From IMG/VR virus record IMGVR_UViG_3300045952_000348, positions 1 to 28,817 of that record: 28,817 nt of DNA; one strand, 5' to 3'. Under the pieces are notes generated by a model, which ran no database searches, was not told the DNA's origin, and saw nothing but the letters and a program-made list of their open reading frames with translations. The stretch's first letter is position 1. The number at the start of each line of letters is the position of its first letter. Below, in pieces: positions 7,326 to 14,989 of the stretch. The translations under genes and the position numbers were made by a program. The stretch is from a virus.

Positions 7326-8978
7326 TTACTTCTCCTGGTTGCCCGCGTCGTTCGCGGCCGGCTCGGGTTGCTCCTGCGCCGCGACCAGCGCCGCGGTCGT
7401 CTTCGATTCCCGGAAGCGGGCGGGGGCCAGTTGTTCCCAGCGGACCCTTCCCTCTTCGCCGGGAAACTGTCCATTGATCTCGTCCGCTTTCCGCTTGCAG
7501 TAGAGGACGATCTTGGCCTCGTCATCGACGGCCTTGGTGTACTCTTCGTCGAAGTCGAGCCCTTGCTGCGCGGCCCGCCGCCGGCCGGAGAGCAGGTGCT
7601 CCGACACGCTCAACGTGTCGGCCTGCGCATCTTTCAGCGGCTCGATGTATTTCCAGGCCGGCGGATGCCAGGCGTGCCCGAACACGTCGACCGACGTTTT
7701 CCCCCGCTCCATGGCCAGCAGTCGTCTCCGCAGCGCGGCGTCGTCGGCCGCGAACTGGCGGACCTTCCAGCGGTAGACCGGCCGGTACAAGCGGCGGATC
7801 ATGTAATCCTGGATGACCGCGAACCGCATCCGGGCCTGGTCGATGGCACCGCGCCAGCCGCTGAAATTGGTTTTCGTCGGGTCGAGCAGAAACACCTGCA
7901 GCGGCAGGTCCAGGTTGATGGCGACGAACGTCAGCACCAGGGCCGCATGCTCAAAGAACTGCGGCGAAGGGATGTTCGGCGACTCCATCTTGAGCTTTTC
8001 GCCGGGCCGCGATCGCACGTCCATGCCCGGGCCGATCCCCTGGATCGTGCGGACTGTGCTGTCTTCGTTGTCGTCGGTCCGCGTGCTCCCCGTGGCCGCC
8101 TTGCTGTCGGCGTCGCGGGCCGCCAGCCGCGGGGCATCTGCATCCCATTCGATCTCCCGGATGATCGCAAAGCAGCTGGCGACCTGCTGCTGCACGAGGA
8201 CCGCGAACTGGATGTCATCGTGCAAGCCCAGGGCATAGCACAAGGTGCTGAACGCGGTCACCCCGCGGCGCTGGCTGAACCGCTCCGGATCGTACACGTG
8301 GCACACCACCCGGTTGCCTTGCTTGTCCCGCGCCGGGTACTTTTCCACATCGGCCTGTGTCTTGAGCACTTCCCAGGGATCGGATTCCTTCCTGGTGCAC
8401 CAGTATTCCAGCCGCTTGCCGTACGGGTCGAGCTTCACCCCGAGCAGGACGTTCTTGTCCCGCGTGCTGCTGGGCGTGCGGACGCGATGGGCTTCCACCG
8501 CCTGCAGCGTCCCCTCCTGATTGAGCAGAAACAGGCAGTCGCCGTCGAGGATCCGGCTGCGGAACGCCAGGGCGGCCAGCTCGGCAAAGCACTTTTCCCC
8601 TTCCGCGTCGCACTGATCCTCATCTTCGGACCAGGCCTTGAACCGCAGCGACAGATCGGCGTCGAGCCCGGCGTCCCCGGTCGACGTGTCGAGCGAAAAG
8701 CCCCGCTGGAAGATGTTGGCGGTGAGCCGGTTGATCCCCTGCTTGACGACCAGGTTGTCCCGGTCGAAGGCCCGGGCCCGCTCGATCATGTACAGGAATT
8801 CGGGCTCATTCCGGAAGTGGTAATCGGCCCCGCTCCCCATCCGGTGCACGCCGCGGACGCGGGGGAGAAACCGCGAGTCCTTCCCCGCCTGATAGTCGGC
8901 GCGCAAGTCGTGCCAAGCTTCGCGGTACTCTTGCGAGAGCGGCAGCACGTCGCGGGCTTGGGACTTGTAGCGGGGCAT
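7326..8978 (-). CDS. Portal protein (lambda gpB family)
   Basis: A 550-residue protein of the size of lambda gpB (533). Features include an N-terminal DLRADYQAGKD-type helix, the conserved middle with RILDGDCLFLLNQEG and EAHRVRTPS near residues 140-170, a crown/stem region with YALGLHDDIQFAVLVQQQVA near residues 248-267, and DLPLQVFLLDPTKTNFSGWRGAIDQARMR split around residue 360-385, which is the gpB signature. The C-terminus is Gln/Ala/Glu-rich and likely disordered. The start codon directly follows the stop of the upstream gene (TAGATG), so translation is coupled; no independent Shine-Dalgarno is obvious. It forms the dodecameric DNA channel and the docking site for terminase. Confidence 0.87.
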   Translation of the reverse strand: MPRYKSQARDVLPLSQEYREAWHDLRADYQAGKDSRFLPRVRGVHRMGSGADYHFRNEPEFLYMIERARAFDRDNLVVKQGINRLTANIFQRGFSLDTSTGDAGLDADLSLRFKAWSEDEDQCDAEGEKCFAELAALAFRSRILDGDCLFLLNQEGTLQAVEAHRVRTPSSTRDKNVLLGVKLDPYGKRLEYWCTRKESDPWEVLKTQADVEKYPARDKQGNRVVCHVYDPERFSQRRGVTAFSTLCYALGLHDDIQFAVLVQQQVASCFAIIREIEWDADAPRLAARDADSKAATGSTRTDDNEDSTVRTIQGIGPGMDVRSRPGEKLKMESPNIPSPQFFEHAALVLTFVAINLDLPLQVFLLDPTKTNFSGWRGAIDQARMRFAVIQDYMIRRLYRPVYRWKVRQFAADDAALRRRLLAMERGKTSVDVFGHAWHPPAWKYIEPLKDAQADTLSVSEHLLSGRRRAAQQGLDFDEEYTKAVDDEAKIVLYCKRKADEINGQFPGEEGRVRWEQLAPARFRESKTTAALVAAQEQPEPAANDAGNQEK

Positions 8979-9314
8979 CTAATCGCGGAAATCGCTCGTC
9001 TTCTCCAGGTACACCACGCCGCCGCCCCCGGGATCCGCTCCCGCGCCGGCCGGATCGGCGACCGCCAGCCAGGCTTTCGCTTCGGCGAGCTGGGCCAGGA
9101 TCAGCTGCTGATCGACTTCGGCCTCTTCCCCGCCGCTGCCGCGGCTGGCGCCGCCGTGGTTGACCCGCTTGAGCTGGTACTGGGGCGAGAGCAGCAGCCG
9201 GCAGGCGACGATGAAGTCCTTGCACTGGCTGACCGAATTGTTGACGTCGTAGCCCGCGTTGTCGGCATACGCCGCCAGCACTTCGGCCCGCGTGCTGGTC
9301 GAAGAAAGGGGCAT
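8979..9314 (-). CDS. Small protein at the gpW position
   Basis: A 111-residue protein directly before the portal gene, where lambda has the head-completion protein W. The N-terminal half is helical with Tyr, Asn and Gln (LLLSPQYQLKRVNHGG). A Gly/Ser-rich linker (GASRGSGGEE) separates it from a second helix (QLILAQLAEAKAWLAVAD) and a Gly/Pro tail. It is longer than gpW (68 residues) and the family is not recognised. Upstream lies a 190-bp inverted-repeat element, so its ribosome-binding site is weak (GGCGGCC before ATG). Confidence 0.6.
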   Translation of the reverse strand: MPLSSTSTRAEVLAAYADNAGYDVNNSVSQCKDFIVACRLLLSPQYQLKRVNHGGASRGSGGEEAEVDQQLILAQLAEAKAWLAVADPAGAGADPGGGGVVYLEKTSDFRD

Positions 9315-9550
9315 GGCCGCCGCAATCTGCCAACTCGGCGGCCAGCGGAGAAGGCTGAACCAGCGTAACCAGAGTGGTTATCGCTGGTTAATGGCAGAAT
9401 TTTCACCGCCGAGACGCGGAGCACGCAGAGGGAGGCGGGGATTCAAACCCCGCAATACGCCGGTCCTGGGCACACAACGCGATGGCCCCCGGCTTCGCCG
9501 CTGATGCGACTTTCAGGCTTTATCGATGCCGCTTTCGCGGCCCGGCCGCG
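9315..9550. other. Gene-free stretch carrying a palindromic element
   Basis: These 236 bp between two late genes have no convincing ORF. They contain most of the inverted-repeat element described separately, an isolated 6-bp hairpin (GCGGGG/CCCCGC around 9441-9455), and an AT-richer stretch near 9360-9405. No promoter pattern like those elsewhere in the window was seen on the minus strand. Confidence 0.5.
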
Positions 9551-9602
9551 TCACCTTCGCCCACTCCCTCCGCGTGCTCCGCGTCCCTGCGTGAGATTTA
9601 TG
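9406..9602. mobile_element. MITE-like or REP-like element with imperfect terminal inverted repeats
   Basis: About 32 bp at the left (starting TCACCGCCGAGACGCGG) recur in reverse complement at the right (TCACGCAGGGACGCGG). Both ends share the core GACGCGGAGCACGC and end in GAGGGAG. The two ends enclose about 120 bp without a gene. The core belongs to the same GCGGAG-rich family as other dispersed repeats in this window. The right end overlaps the 3' part of the 9551-9904 gene and supplies its last 15 codons. No transposase and no clear target-site duplication was found. Confidence 0.5.
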
Positions 9603-9904
9603 GGTTCCTCTTCTCTGGCAGCGGCCATCAGATCGGGACGCAGGTAAACCGGCCTGCCGAACCTCTCGATAAGTGCCTGGAGCCGCGTCATCGCCCCAGC
9701 CGGAATCTCGCGACTGTCGATGACCAGGCCGAGCTGCCAGGGGCCGACGGTAAACACGTCCTTGACATGCGACCAATCGACCGATGCCTTAGCCACGTGC
9801 TCCACTTCCGCGTCGAAATAGTCATTGCCCGGAAACCAGCCGTCGGGAATCGCCGGCTCTCCGAGCAGCAGGAACGTGACGCCGTCAATTCCGCCCAGCA
9901 TCAT
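9551..9904 (-). CDS. Unknown late-operon protein with repeat-derived ends
   Basis: A 117-residue protein whose core is convincing (GIDGVTFLLLGEPAIPDGWF, then a segment rich in Asp and Val: FTVGPWQLGLVIDSREIP). The family is not recognised. Both ends are built by dispersed repeats. At the 5' side the repeat at 9905-9942 supplies the Shine-Dalgarno GGAGGGG in front of ATGATG. At the 3' side the last residues (TQGRGARGGSG) are read from the inverted-repeat element. The second ATG (9901) has better spacing than the first. Confidence 0.6.
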   Translation of the reverse strand: MMLGGIDGVTFLLLGEPAIPDGWFPGNDYFDAEVEHVAKASVDWSHVKDVFTVGPWQLGLVIDSREIPAGAMTRLQALIERFGRPVYLRPDLMAAAREEEPINLTQGRGARGGSGRR

Positions 9905-9942
9905 CCCCTCCGCGCGCTCCGCGGCCTCCGCGGTTCAAAAAT
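9905..9942. repeat. GCGGAG-type dispersed repeat acting as ribosome-binding site
   Basis: On the minus strand this reads GAACCGCGGAGGCCGCGG followed by AGCGCGCGGAGGGG and then the ATG of the downstream gene. It fills the whole gap between two genes. Related copies occur at 22645-22676, 25234-25255, 27116-27139 and 27295-27327. Confidence 0.6.
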
Positions 9943-9943
9943 C

Positions 9944-10402
9944 TTACGCTGGCGGCGCGAGGTTTTCCAGCAGCCACTTAAGCGCGTCGGCGTGGCTCTT
10001 GACCGGCCGCGGCAGCTCGCCCGGCATGCGGGGCTTGAGCTTGGCATTTTCGCTGGCCAAACCCTCCAACAGCTGGCTCAGCCGCGCGCGATTGTACGGC
10101 TCGTCGCGGAAGAACAGCTGCACATGGCTGACTTCCACGACCGACGTCTCGACGACGACCGGCGCAGCCAGGCGGAGCGTGGAGAGGGCAGGGGACGGGG
10201 GGCAGGGGACCGGGGACGGGGGACGGGGGGCAGACGCCGCCGCTTCCATCCCGGCCAGCGTGCCCGCCGCTTCCCGCAGCACGAGCAGCGGATCGTCCGC
10301 GGCCCGGGCCCGGTCGAGCAGCCGGGAAAATTCGTCTTCCGGCAGGTGGATCCCCAGCTCCCGGGCTTGCCGCAGCAGTTCCGACCGTGAAACTTTCGCC
10401 AT
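9944..10402 (-). CDS. Unknown late-operon protein with an in-frame heptanucleotide insert
   Basis: A 152-residue protein. Residues 1-50 are helical and charged (SELLRQARELGIHLPEDEF). Residues 57-73 (PRPPSPVPCPPSPAL) are read from a 7-unit GGGGACG-type array, and the remainder is mixed alpha/beta, ending in KSHADALKWLLENLAPP. The two flanking parts read like one folded protein interrupted by a Pro/Ser linker. 7 units of 7 bp (49 bp) plus flanks keep the frame open. No family was recognised. Confidence 0.6.
   Translation of the reverse strand: MAKVSRSELLRQARELGIHLPEDEFSRLLDRARAADDPLLVLREAAGTLAGMEAAASAPRPPSPVPCPPSPALSTLRLAAPVVVETSVVEVSHVQLFFRDEPYNRARLSQLLEGLASENAKLKPRMPGELPRPVKSHADALKWLLENLAPPA
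10184..10232. repeat. Heptanucleotide array GGGGACG/GGGGGCA x7, inside a gene
   Basis: Seven units of 7 bp, translated on the minus strand as a Pro/Ser linker in the 9944-10402 protein. Confidence 0.8.
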
Positions 10403-10423
10403 CGCTGACTGACTCCCTTTGAA

Positions 10424-10666
10424 TTACCCCGGATGAATGATGCAGCACGTCGTGGCCATCATTTGCAGCTCGAGCCACAGCTGGCCGTTCGGATCGCGCA
10501 GATGATGATCGGTGAGCTCGCCCCCCAGCGGCGCGACCCGGACGAACACCACATCCGCGGCCAGCCGCCGCGCCTCCAGGATCCGCTCCCGGTGGACGAT
10601 CAGCTCCGGCCCCAACTGAATGTGCGCCGGAGGACGGACGTCATATTCCAGCATCGATTTCGCCAT
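10424..10666 (-). CDS. Unknown 80-residue protein following the large terminase
   Basis: The start ATG (10664-10666) overlaps the terminase stop (TAATG). The protein is mixed alpha/beta with an N-terminal MLEYDVRPPAHIQLGPELIV and a middle strand VVFVRVAPLGGELTDHHL. Longer upstream extensions in the same frame overlap terminase and are not used. Position alone links it to DNA packaging or head completion. Confidence 0.6.
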   Translation of the reverse strand: MAKSMLEYDVRPPAHIQLGPELIVHRERILEARRLAADVVFVRVAPLGGELTDHHLRDPNGQLWLELQMMATTCCIIHPG

Positions 10667-12720
10667 TACTCCCTCTCTCCCACAAAATACGCCCGGCCGT
10701 CCGGCAGCCGCAGCGGCGTGCCGACCTCCGCCGGACCATGCACCGGGGCCGCAGCCTCGAGCGTCCGCAGGCCGCAGTCCCAGGCCGCCGCCGTCGCCAG
10801 GTAGCTGGCATCCAGCAGGTGATTGGGACGGGTCCCTTCCCGCGTCCACTTGACTTGCTCCCCCTTGCCCGGCACAAACTCGGTGACTTGCTTTTCCGCC
10901 GTCCAGTGCTTGGCAATCTGGAAATGTTCCTTGGGGGCGTATTCCTTGCCGCCGAACAGGACCAGTGCCCCGGGATGCGCGGCCGCGCCCCGCTCGTAGG
11001 GGACGCTCAGGCGAGAGTGGACTTCGCTCTTCCAGTGGTCGGAGCTGATCTCGACCACCGTCGCCCGGTGCGCCGGCCGCCGTGCGAAGTGGTAGCCCTG
11101 GCCGATCTTCACGATCAGGCTGGTTTTCGTCCGCGGCTGGCTGTACCGCGTGCCGAGGAACTGCCCGGCGCCGACCCCTTGCGTCGGCCGCCAGCGGCGA
11201 TTGTCCGTCAGCGGCTCGCGGATGAATTCGAAGACGGCCGTCTGCGCATACTGGCTATCGATCCAGACCGCGTCGGGGCTGCGCCGCTGGTCCGTTTCCT
11301 CTCCCCGCTCCCCCAGCACCGGAAAGCCGGCCTCCATCCGCTCGCGGAAGTCGCGGAGCGCCAGCACAATCGCCTTTTCGACCACCAGCGTATCGCCCGC
11401 CACTTCGAACACCCCGTAATCGACGACGCAGCCGGCAAACCCCTCCTGCCAGGCGATCACCACGTAATGCCCCAGCCGCTTGCCCAGGTCGACGCCGACC
11501 GTCAGGGCCAGCGTGTCGGGCGGGACATAACCCCGCTGCCAGGGACCGATCCGCGCGGCCAGGCTATGCGCATCGAGGACATACGTGTCGGTGATCGGCG
11601 GCCGGTAGGGCAGGGCCCACAGGAACTGCGACAGGTGGCGATCGGCGTTGTCTTCGTCCGGATCGCGGGCCCCCTTCCATTCCTCCGCGGCGCAGTCGCC
11701 GGCAGTCAAAAACAGGTTATTGAAGGCCGACCAGCGGAAGCCGAGGATGTCGGTCCGCGGCGGCTCGCCGACGATCCGCGGCCGCTCGGGGGGGCCTGCC
11801 GCATGCTGGCCGCGGTGGATGAGGACCGCCCGCTCGTTCATCCGCCGCCGCTGCTCGTCGCTGAAATCCTGGCCGCAGGCCGGGCAGCAGAAGGCGGCCG
11901 CCAAGCGGGCGTCGACGACCGTCTCCGCCTCCTGCCAGCCCCGCAGGTGGGGCCGCTCGGGGGTGATCCACAGCCCGCAGTGGACGCAGCAGCAGCAGAT
12001 GGTGCTTTCGGTCCCCAGCTTGTGGAATCGCCAGGTGGGGAACGTCTCGATCGAGACGGTGCATTCGGTATAGATCCGCCGGCGACTGCCAAAGGCCCGC
12101 GTGCGGGCGAAGAGCTGTTCCAGCTTGTTGGCTTCCATGCTCGTTTCGCCGATCGTGCCGAACTCGTCGGTTTCCGTCACCAGCAGCACGCGGGCGGTGA
12201 ACCCGGCCCGGCTCTTGTCGCTGCCGCCGGCGGACATGAACTTGAGCATCGCCCCGTTCTTGAAGTGGACGCCGTTTTTGACGCGGCCCCCTTGCGAGCC
12301 TTCCCCCCGGTCGGGCAGCAGGGCGGCATACCGCGTCCGCTCGATCGCCGGCAGGAAGTCCCGCCGCCACTTGTCGTCGGCCATGTCCATGTCGGGGATG
12401 CCGCAGATGACCGTCTCCCCGATCTCGAACAGGTGGTAGCAGGCCGGCAGGACGTGCCCCAGCAGCGACTTGCCGCTCTGCGACAGGCCGGTCAGGTTGA
12501 TGTGCTGCCACTTGCCGCTATCGAGCGCCTCGAGGTACAGCCGGGCGAACGGCTGGCGGCCCGGGTTGAACTTGCGGCCCATGTAGGGCCCGGTCGGGAT
12601 GACGATCTCCTGGCAGGCAAACTCCAGCATGCTCCGCAGCTTGGGGGCCCGCGCAGCGCGGACCAGCCAGCGGAACTCTTCCGCCGCGGGACTGGTCGCT
12701 GCTGGAACCGTGGCAATCAT
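10666..12720 (-). CDS. Terminase large subunit (GpA family)
   Basis: A 684-residue protein of the lambda gpA family size (641). The N-terminal ATPase has GLSQSGKS (Walker A-like, residues 78-85) and VLLVTETDEFG (Walker B plus catalytic Glu, about 178-188). A double zinc-knuckle region follows with CCCCVHCG and CCPACG near residues 240-285. The C-terminal nuclease domain includes TVGVDLGKRLGHYVV with an acidic residue in the first strand and AVWIDSQYAQTA around residue 490. The start overlaps the small-subunit stop (ATGA). It powers genome packaging through the portal and cuts the concatemer. Confidence 0.92.
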   Translation of the reverse strand: MIATVPAATSPAAEEFRWLVRAARAPKLRSMLEFACQEIVIPTGPYMGRKFNPGRQPFARLYLEALDSGKWQHINLTGLSQSGKSLLGHVLPACYHLFEIGETVICGIPDMDMADDKWRRDFLPAIERTRYAALLPDRGEGSQGGRVKNGVHFKNGAMLKFMSAGGSDKSRAGFTARVLLVTETDEFGTIGETSMEANKLEQLFARTRAFGSRRRIYTECTVSIETFPTWRFHKLGTESTICCCCVHCGLWITPERPHLRGWQEAETVVDARLAAAFCCPACGQDFSDEQRRRMNERAVLIHRGQHAAGPPERPRIVGEPPRTDILGFRWSAFNNLFLTAGDCAAEEWKGARDPDEDNADRHLSQFLWALPYRPPITDTYVLDAHSLAARIGPWQRGYVPPDTLALTVGVDLGKRLGHYVVIAWQEGFAGCVVDYGVFEVAGDTLVVEKAIVLALRDFRERMEAGFPVLGERGEETDQRRSPDAVWIDSQYAQTAVFEFIREPLTDNRRWRPTQGVGAGQFLGTRYSQPRTKTSLIVKIGQGYHFARRPAHRATVVEISSDHWKSEVHSRLSVPYERGAAAHPGALVLFGGKEYAPKEHFQIAKHWTAEKQVTEFVPGKGEQVKWTREGTRPNHLLDASYLATAAAWDCGLRTLEAAAPVHGPAEVGTPLRLPDGRAYFVGERE

Positions 12721-13379
12721 TCCGCTTCCTTGGTCATTTCCTCCCCGTACAAATCGACCGGCGCCGCCAGCAGCGCCTCGACTTCCCGCTGGAAGTCTTC
12801 CAGCGCCTCATTGAGCACGTCCAGCGCGTCGCTGCCGTGCTGCCGCTGGAGCTGTTCGCCGCAACTCCGCAGCCGGGCGGCCAGCCGGGTAAGGCCGTCG
12901 TGGATCGTGGCCCGCGGCAGCAATTGCCGCTCCATTTCCAGCCGCTCCAGCCGTGCCTGGCGGAATTTTTCCTCCCGCAGCTTCTCCAGGGCCGGCGAAT
13001 CCCCTTCGCCGGGGGCCAGCTCGGGGTCGATGCCGGCGGTCCGCCGCACCAGCGGGCCGTGCTCGGCCAGGAAGTCGTGGAACCACCGCAGCACGCGGTA
13101 CAGGTCGACCGTCTCCCCTTCCAGCGGCACGCCGTAGCGGCCGATGCAGTCGGCCAGCTGCTTGTGCAGCCGGCCGGAGAGGGCCACGTAATCCTTCTTG
13201 GGGACCGTGCGGTAATACCGCTGCCGGTCGGCCCGCTCCTTGTCCGCTTCGAACTTTTTGAGCGCGCTCCGCTCCTGCCGCGACAGGGGCTTTCCCGCCG
13301 CCCGCTTGGCCACCGCCGCGCGCACCAGCTCCCGGTCAAGCTGCTCGCTGATCGAGTTGGGCGGATCGTGATCATTCAC
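12717..13379 (-). CDS. Terminase small subunit (probable)
   Basis: The chosen GTG start at 13379 overlaps the upstream stop by 8 bp and gives 220 residues. An upstream extension is a shadow of the neighbour and there is no in-frame ATG near the start. The protein is highly charged and helical. It has KPLSRQERSALKKFEADKE near residue 35, a region with YYRTVPKKDYVALSGRLHKQ that could hold the DNA-binding part, and a long coiled coil (LEKLREEKFRQARLERLEME) in the middle. Adjacency and coupling to the large subunit and the coiled-coil oligomerisation region support the call. It would recognise the packaging site. Confidence 0.72.
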   Translation of the reverse strand: MNDHDPPNSISEQLDRELVRAAVAKRAAGKPLSRQERSALKKFEADKERADRQRYYRTVPKKDYVALSGRLHKQLADCIGRYGVPLEGETVDLYRVLRWFHDFLAEHGPLVRRTAGIDPELAPGEGDSPALEKLREEKFRQARLERLEMERQLLPRATIHDGLTRLAARLRSCGEQLQRQHGSDALDVLNEALEDFQREVEALLAAPVDLYGEEMTKEAE

Positions 13380-13722
13380 ACAGCGAGCCGCCACGGCATG
13401 ACCCGGCGGGGAAGGGTTCAGTAAGGTCGAAGCGCGTAGACATCGCGTGATCGTCAACCACCGGCAGCGCGGGATGGGTAACGCCGAACTCCCAAGCGCA
13501 CCGGCAAAAATCAAAACCGACATACTGCAGTTCGCAGTCGGCCAGAAGCGGACACCGTTCCGCAATAATCAGCCGGGCCAATCTGGCCCGCTCTTCGGCA
13601 CTGGCTTGCCCCAATCGCTTCACCAGCGGATCGCGGCTCATGCCCCTGCCAGCCAGCAGGATAGCGCGCTTGGCGATTTCCGGGGCTCCGTAGTCCGTTC
13701 TGGCATTGATCCAGCTATCCAT
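13372..13722 (-). CDS. Unknown 116-residue protein upstream of terminase
   Basis: The start at 13722 has GGAG 6 nt upstream and yields MDSWINARTDYG at the N-terminus. An ORF extension further upstream lacks protein character. The protein has five cysteines, four of them in the C-terminal half (ERCPLLADCELQYVGFDFC), which could bind a metal. It overlaps the terminase small subunit start by 8 bp. The family is not recognised; a regulator or packaging accessory role is a guess. Confidence 0.55.
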   Translation of the reverse strand: MDSWINARTDYGAPEIAKRAILLAGRGMSRDPLVKRLGQASAEERARLARLIIAERCPLLADCELQYVGFDFCRCAWEFGVTHPALPVVDDHAMSTRFDLTEPFPAGSCRGGSLCE

Positions 13723-13760
13723 TTTTTCTCCGCGCCGCCGCGCTGGCCGGCGGAAATGGT

Positions 13761-13994
13761 TCACTCGTTGCGGGCGATGGAGGCATTCGCCCACATCATG
13801 CATTCTTCCAGCTTGGTCAGAGCCAGCGACAGCTCCCGCGACTGCGGGCACTTCGTAGCGAGGCTAGCCGCAAACGCCCTGGCGAGGTCGCGAATTTGCT
13901 CGTACCGCTGGGGCTGATCATCCTTTGGCTTGTGATAGGTGAATCGCTTCGCCAGATCCTCGACTACTGCGGTAGAAAGTTCGTATGTCGGCAT
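13761..13994 (-). CDS. Acb2/Tad1-hairpin-type cyclic-nucleotide sponge (anti-CBASS candidate)
   Basis: The 77-residue protein carries the pattern I associate with the Acb2 family: KRFTYHKPKDDQ, then RYEQIRDLARAFAASL, then SRELSLALTKLEECMMWA and the C-terminal ASIARNE. Acb2 is a small helical hexamer that binds cyclic di- and trinucleotides and blocks CBASS, and related proteins act against Thoeris. The chosen ATG (13992-13994) has GGAG 7 nt upstream. Two upstream in-frame ATGs at 14000 and 14042 would add residues read from a 7-bp repeat. The call comes from remembered family features, without a search. Confidence 0.68.
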   Translation of the reverse strand: MPTYELSTAVVEDLAKRFTYHKPKDDQPQRYEQIRDLARAFAASLATKCPQSRELSLALTKLEECMMWANASIARNE

Positions 13995-14011
13995 GATCAT
14001 GCTCCGTTCCT

Positions 14012-14043
14012 CATTGGTCATTGGGGTTTGGTCATTGGTCATT
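14012..14043. repeat. Heptanucleotide array CATTGGT
   Basis: CATTGGT CATTGGG GTTTGGT CATTGGT CATT. It contains the ParB-like gene stop and upstream in-frame starts of the Acb2-like gene. Confidence 0.78.
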
Positions 14044-14682
14044 TTCCTGAGCCTCCGGCTCTTCCGCCTTGACTTCGTACTTCGTGCCCTTGGCCTTGAA
14101 CCCCTCCCGCTTGAGGCGGGCCAGCAGCCGCGTCTGGTCGGCTTCTGTGGCCAGCTCCACGCTGACGCCGAAGCGGGTCAGGACCGTGGCCGGCTTGGGC
14201 GGCGGCGGCGTGCTCGTTTCCAGCTCGGCCAGCAGGAGCGTGCTGTACAAATCCGACTCCTGCCCCTCCGCCGGCCGGATCTCCGCCATGGCCAGGGCCA
14301 GCGCCGCGTCGTCCCAGGTGGACAGCTCGGCCGTCCGGTTGTCGGCGATCGCGTACCCCGTGGCCGTGTGCGGATCGTCCTCGACGCGGACCGCGGCCAG
14401 AAAAGCGTAGCCCAGCTCGCGGGCGGCCATCACCGTGCCGTTGCCCGCCAGCACGTAGCCGCTGGTCAGGTTGAAGACGACCGGCTTCCGCTGGCCGAAT
14501 TTCCGCAGGCTGGCCTTGATCGACTCGATCGACTCCGCCCCGTGGGCGCGGGCGTTCTTGGGATCGAGCGTCAGCATGTCCAGCGGCAGCGCCAGCGGCC
14601 GCAGGTCTGGCGCTATGTGCGCCAGGTGCGCAGCAGCGGCCGCCAGGTCCGCCCCCTTGGCTGTGACCTTCTTCTTTCCCAT
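14032..14682 (-). CDS. ParB-like nuclease-domain protein
   Basis: A 216-residue protein with a ParB/Srx-type N-terminal domain: LDMLTLDPKNARAHG (the PLxxL-xxNP/xR-x-H signature), ESIESIKASLRKFGQRKPVV, then GYVLAGNGTVMAARELG (GxR/NG-like nucleotide-binding loop), and GYAIADNRTAEL. This is the arrangement found in phage ParB-like proteins near terminase and methyltransferase genes. The C-terminal part (LATEADQTRLLARLKREGF) is a short helical domain. Phage versions may act as a nuclease or a partition-like CTPase. The 3' end lies in a CATTGGT tandem array that also runs into the next gene. Confidence 0.8.
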   Translation of the reverse strand: MGKKKVTAKGADLAAAAAHLAHIAPDLRPLALPLDMLTLDPKNARAHGAESIESIKASLRKFGQRKPVVFNLTSGYVLAGNGTVMAARELGYAFLAAVRVEDDPHTATGYAIADNRTAELSTWDDAALALAMAEIRPAEGQESDLYSTLLLAELETSTPPPPKPATVLTRFGVSVELATEADQTRLLARLKREGFKAKGTKYEVKAEEPEAQENDQ

Positions 14683-14691
14683 GCTTCCCTA

Positions 14692-14712
14692 CCGCAATCC
14701 GCAATCTGCCAT
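14692..14712. repeat. Heptanucleotide array CCGCAAT x2 plus CTGCCAT
   Basis: Short array directly upstream of the ParB-like gene start. Confidence 0.5.
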
Positions 14713-14798
14713 CAAAAGGCGGCGGCCGCCCTCCCAAAAACCCGGAGGTCCTATCGCCAAAGTCCCTGGTGTTTCAGGCGGCCGCCATGTGTGCATAT

Positions 14799-14832
14799 GG
14801 CCCGCGGGGATAAATCGGCCTCCCCGCGGGCC
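14799..14832 (-). terminator. Perfect 12-bp hairpin after the small membrane-protein gene (possible terminator or RNA-processing site)
   Basis: Arms GGCCCGCGGGGA and TCCCCGCGGGCC flank a 10-nt loop. The hairpin lies 2 nt after the stop codon at 14835. No T-tract follows on either strand, so a classical rho-independent terminator is not proven. It splits the putative lysis genes from the packaging genes and could reduce read-through or protect a 3' end. Confidence 0.5.
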
Positions 14833-14834
14833 GC

Positions 14835-14978
14835 TCAAGGAGTTGTTTCCTTCCAGGCCCGGTAAAAATGCAGGACGATCAGGGCGGCGAGGACCACCAG
14901 CAGGCCCCACGCCAGCCGGTTGACCTTCTCGGGGATGGTCAGCCACTCCCACAGGGCTTGCCCCAGCTTTTTAAACAG
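14835..14978 (-). CDS. Small single-pass membrane protein (holin-like candidate), start uncertain
   Basis: The frame ends with a clear membrane segment (LAWGLLVVLAALIVLHFY) flanked by an amphipathic stretch (FKKLGQALWEWLTIPEKV) before it and a charged tail RAWKETTP after it. No ATG, GTG or TTG is found at a sensible place; CTG at 14976-14978 would give 47 residues. The frame is -1 relative to the upstream gene, so a frameshift extension of that gene is an alternative, although no classical slippery heptamer is visible. The gene follows a secreted protease and another membrane protein, which suggests a lysis cassette. Confidence 0.5.
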   Translation of the reverse strand: MFKKLGQALWEWLTIPEKVNRLAWGLLVVLAALIVLHFYRAWKETTP

Positions 14979-14989
14979 TGGCCAGCGGT

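Noticed and set aside
6066-9368. 1100-codon plus-strand ORF, and similar long plus-strand ORFs at 10738-13137 and 787-1956
   Set aside because: These are antisense shadows caused by high GC over the protease, portal, terminase and tail genes. Their translations are Arg/Pro/Gly/Leu-rich without domains.
9436-9470. tRNA-like T-arm (GGGGATTCAAACCCC)
   Set aside because: The loop does not have a proper TTCRA register with a 5-bp stem, and no matching acceptor, D- or anticodon arm is found within 80 nt on either strand.
12717-13565. Longer small-terminase start
   Set aside because: The extra 62 residues overlap the 13372-13722 gene in another frame and have no protein character.
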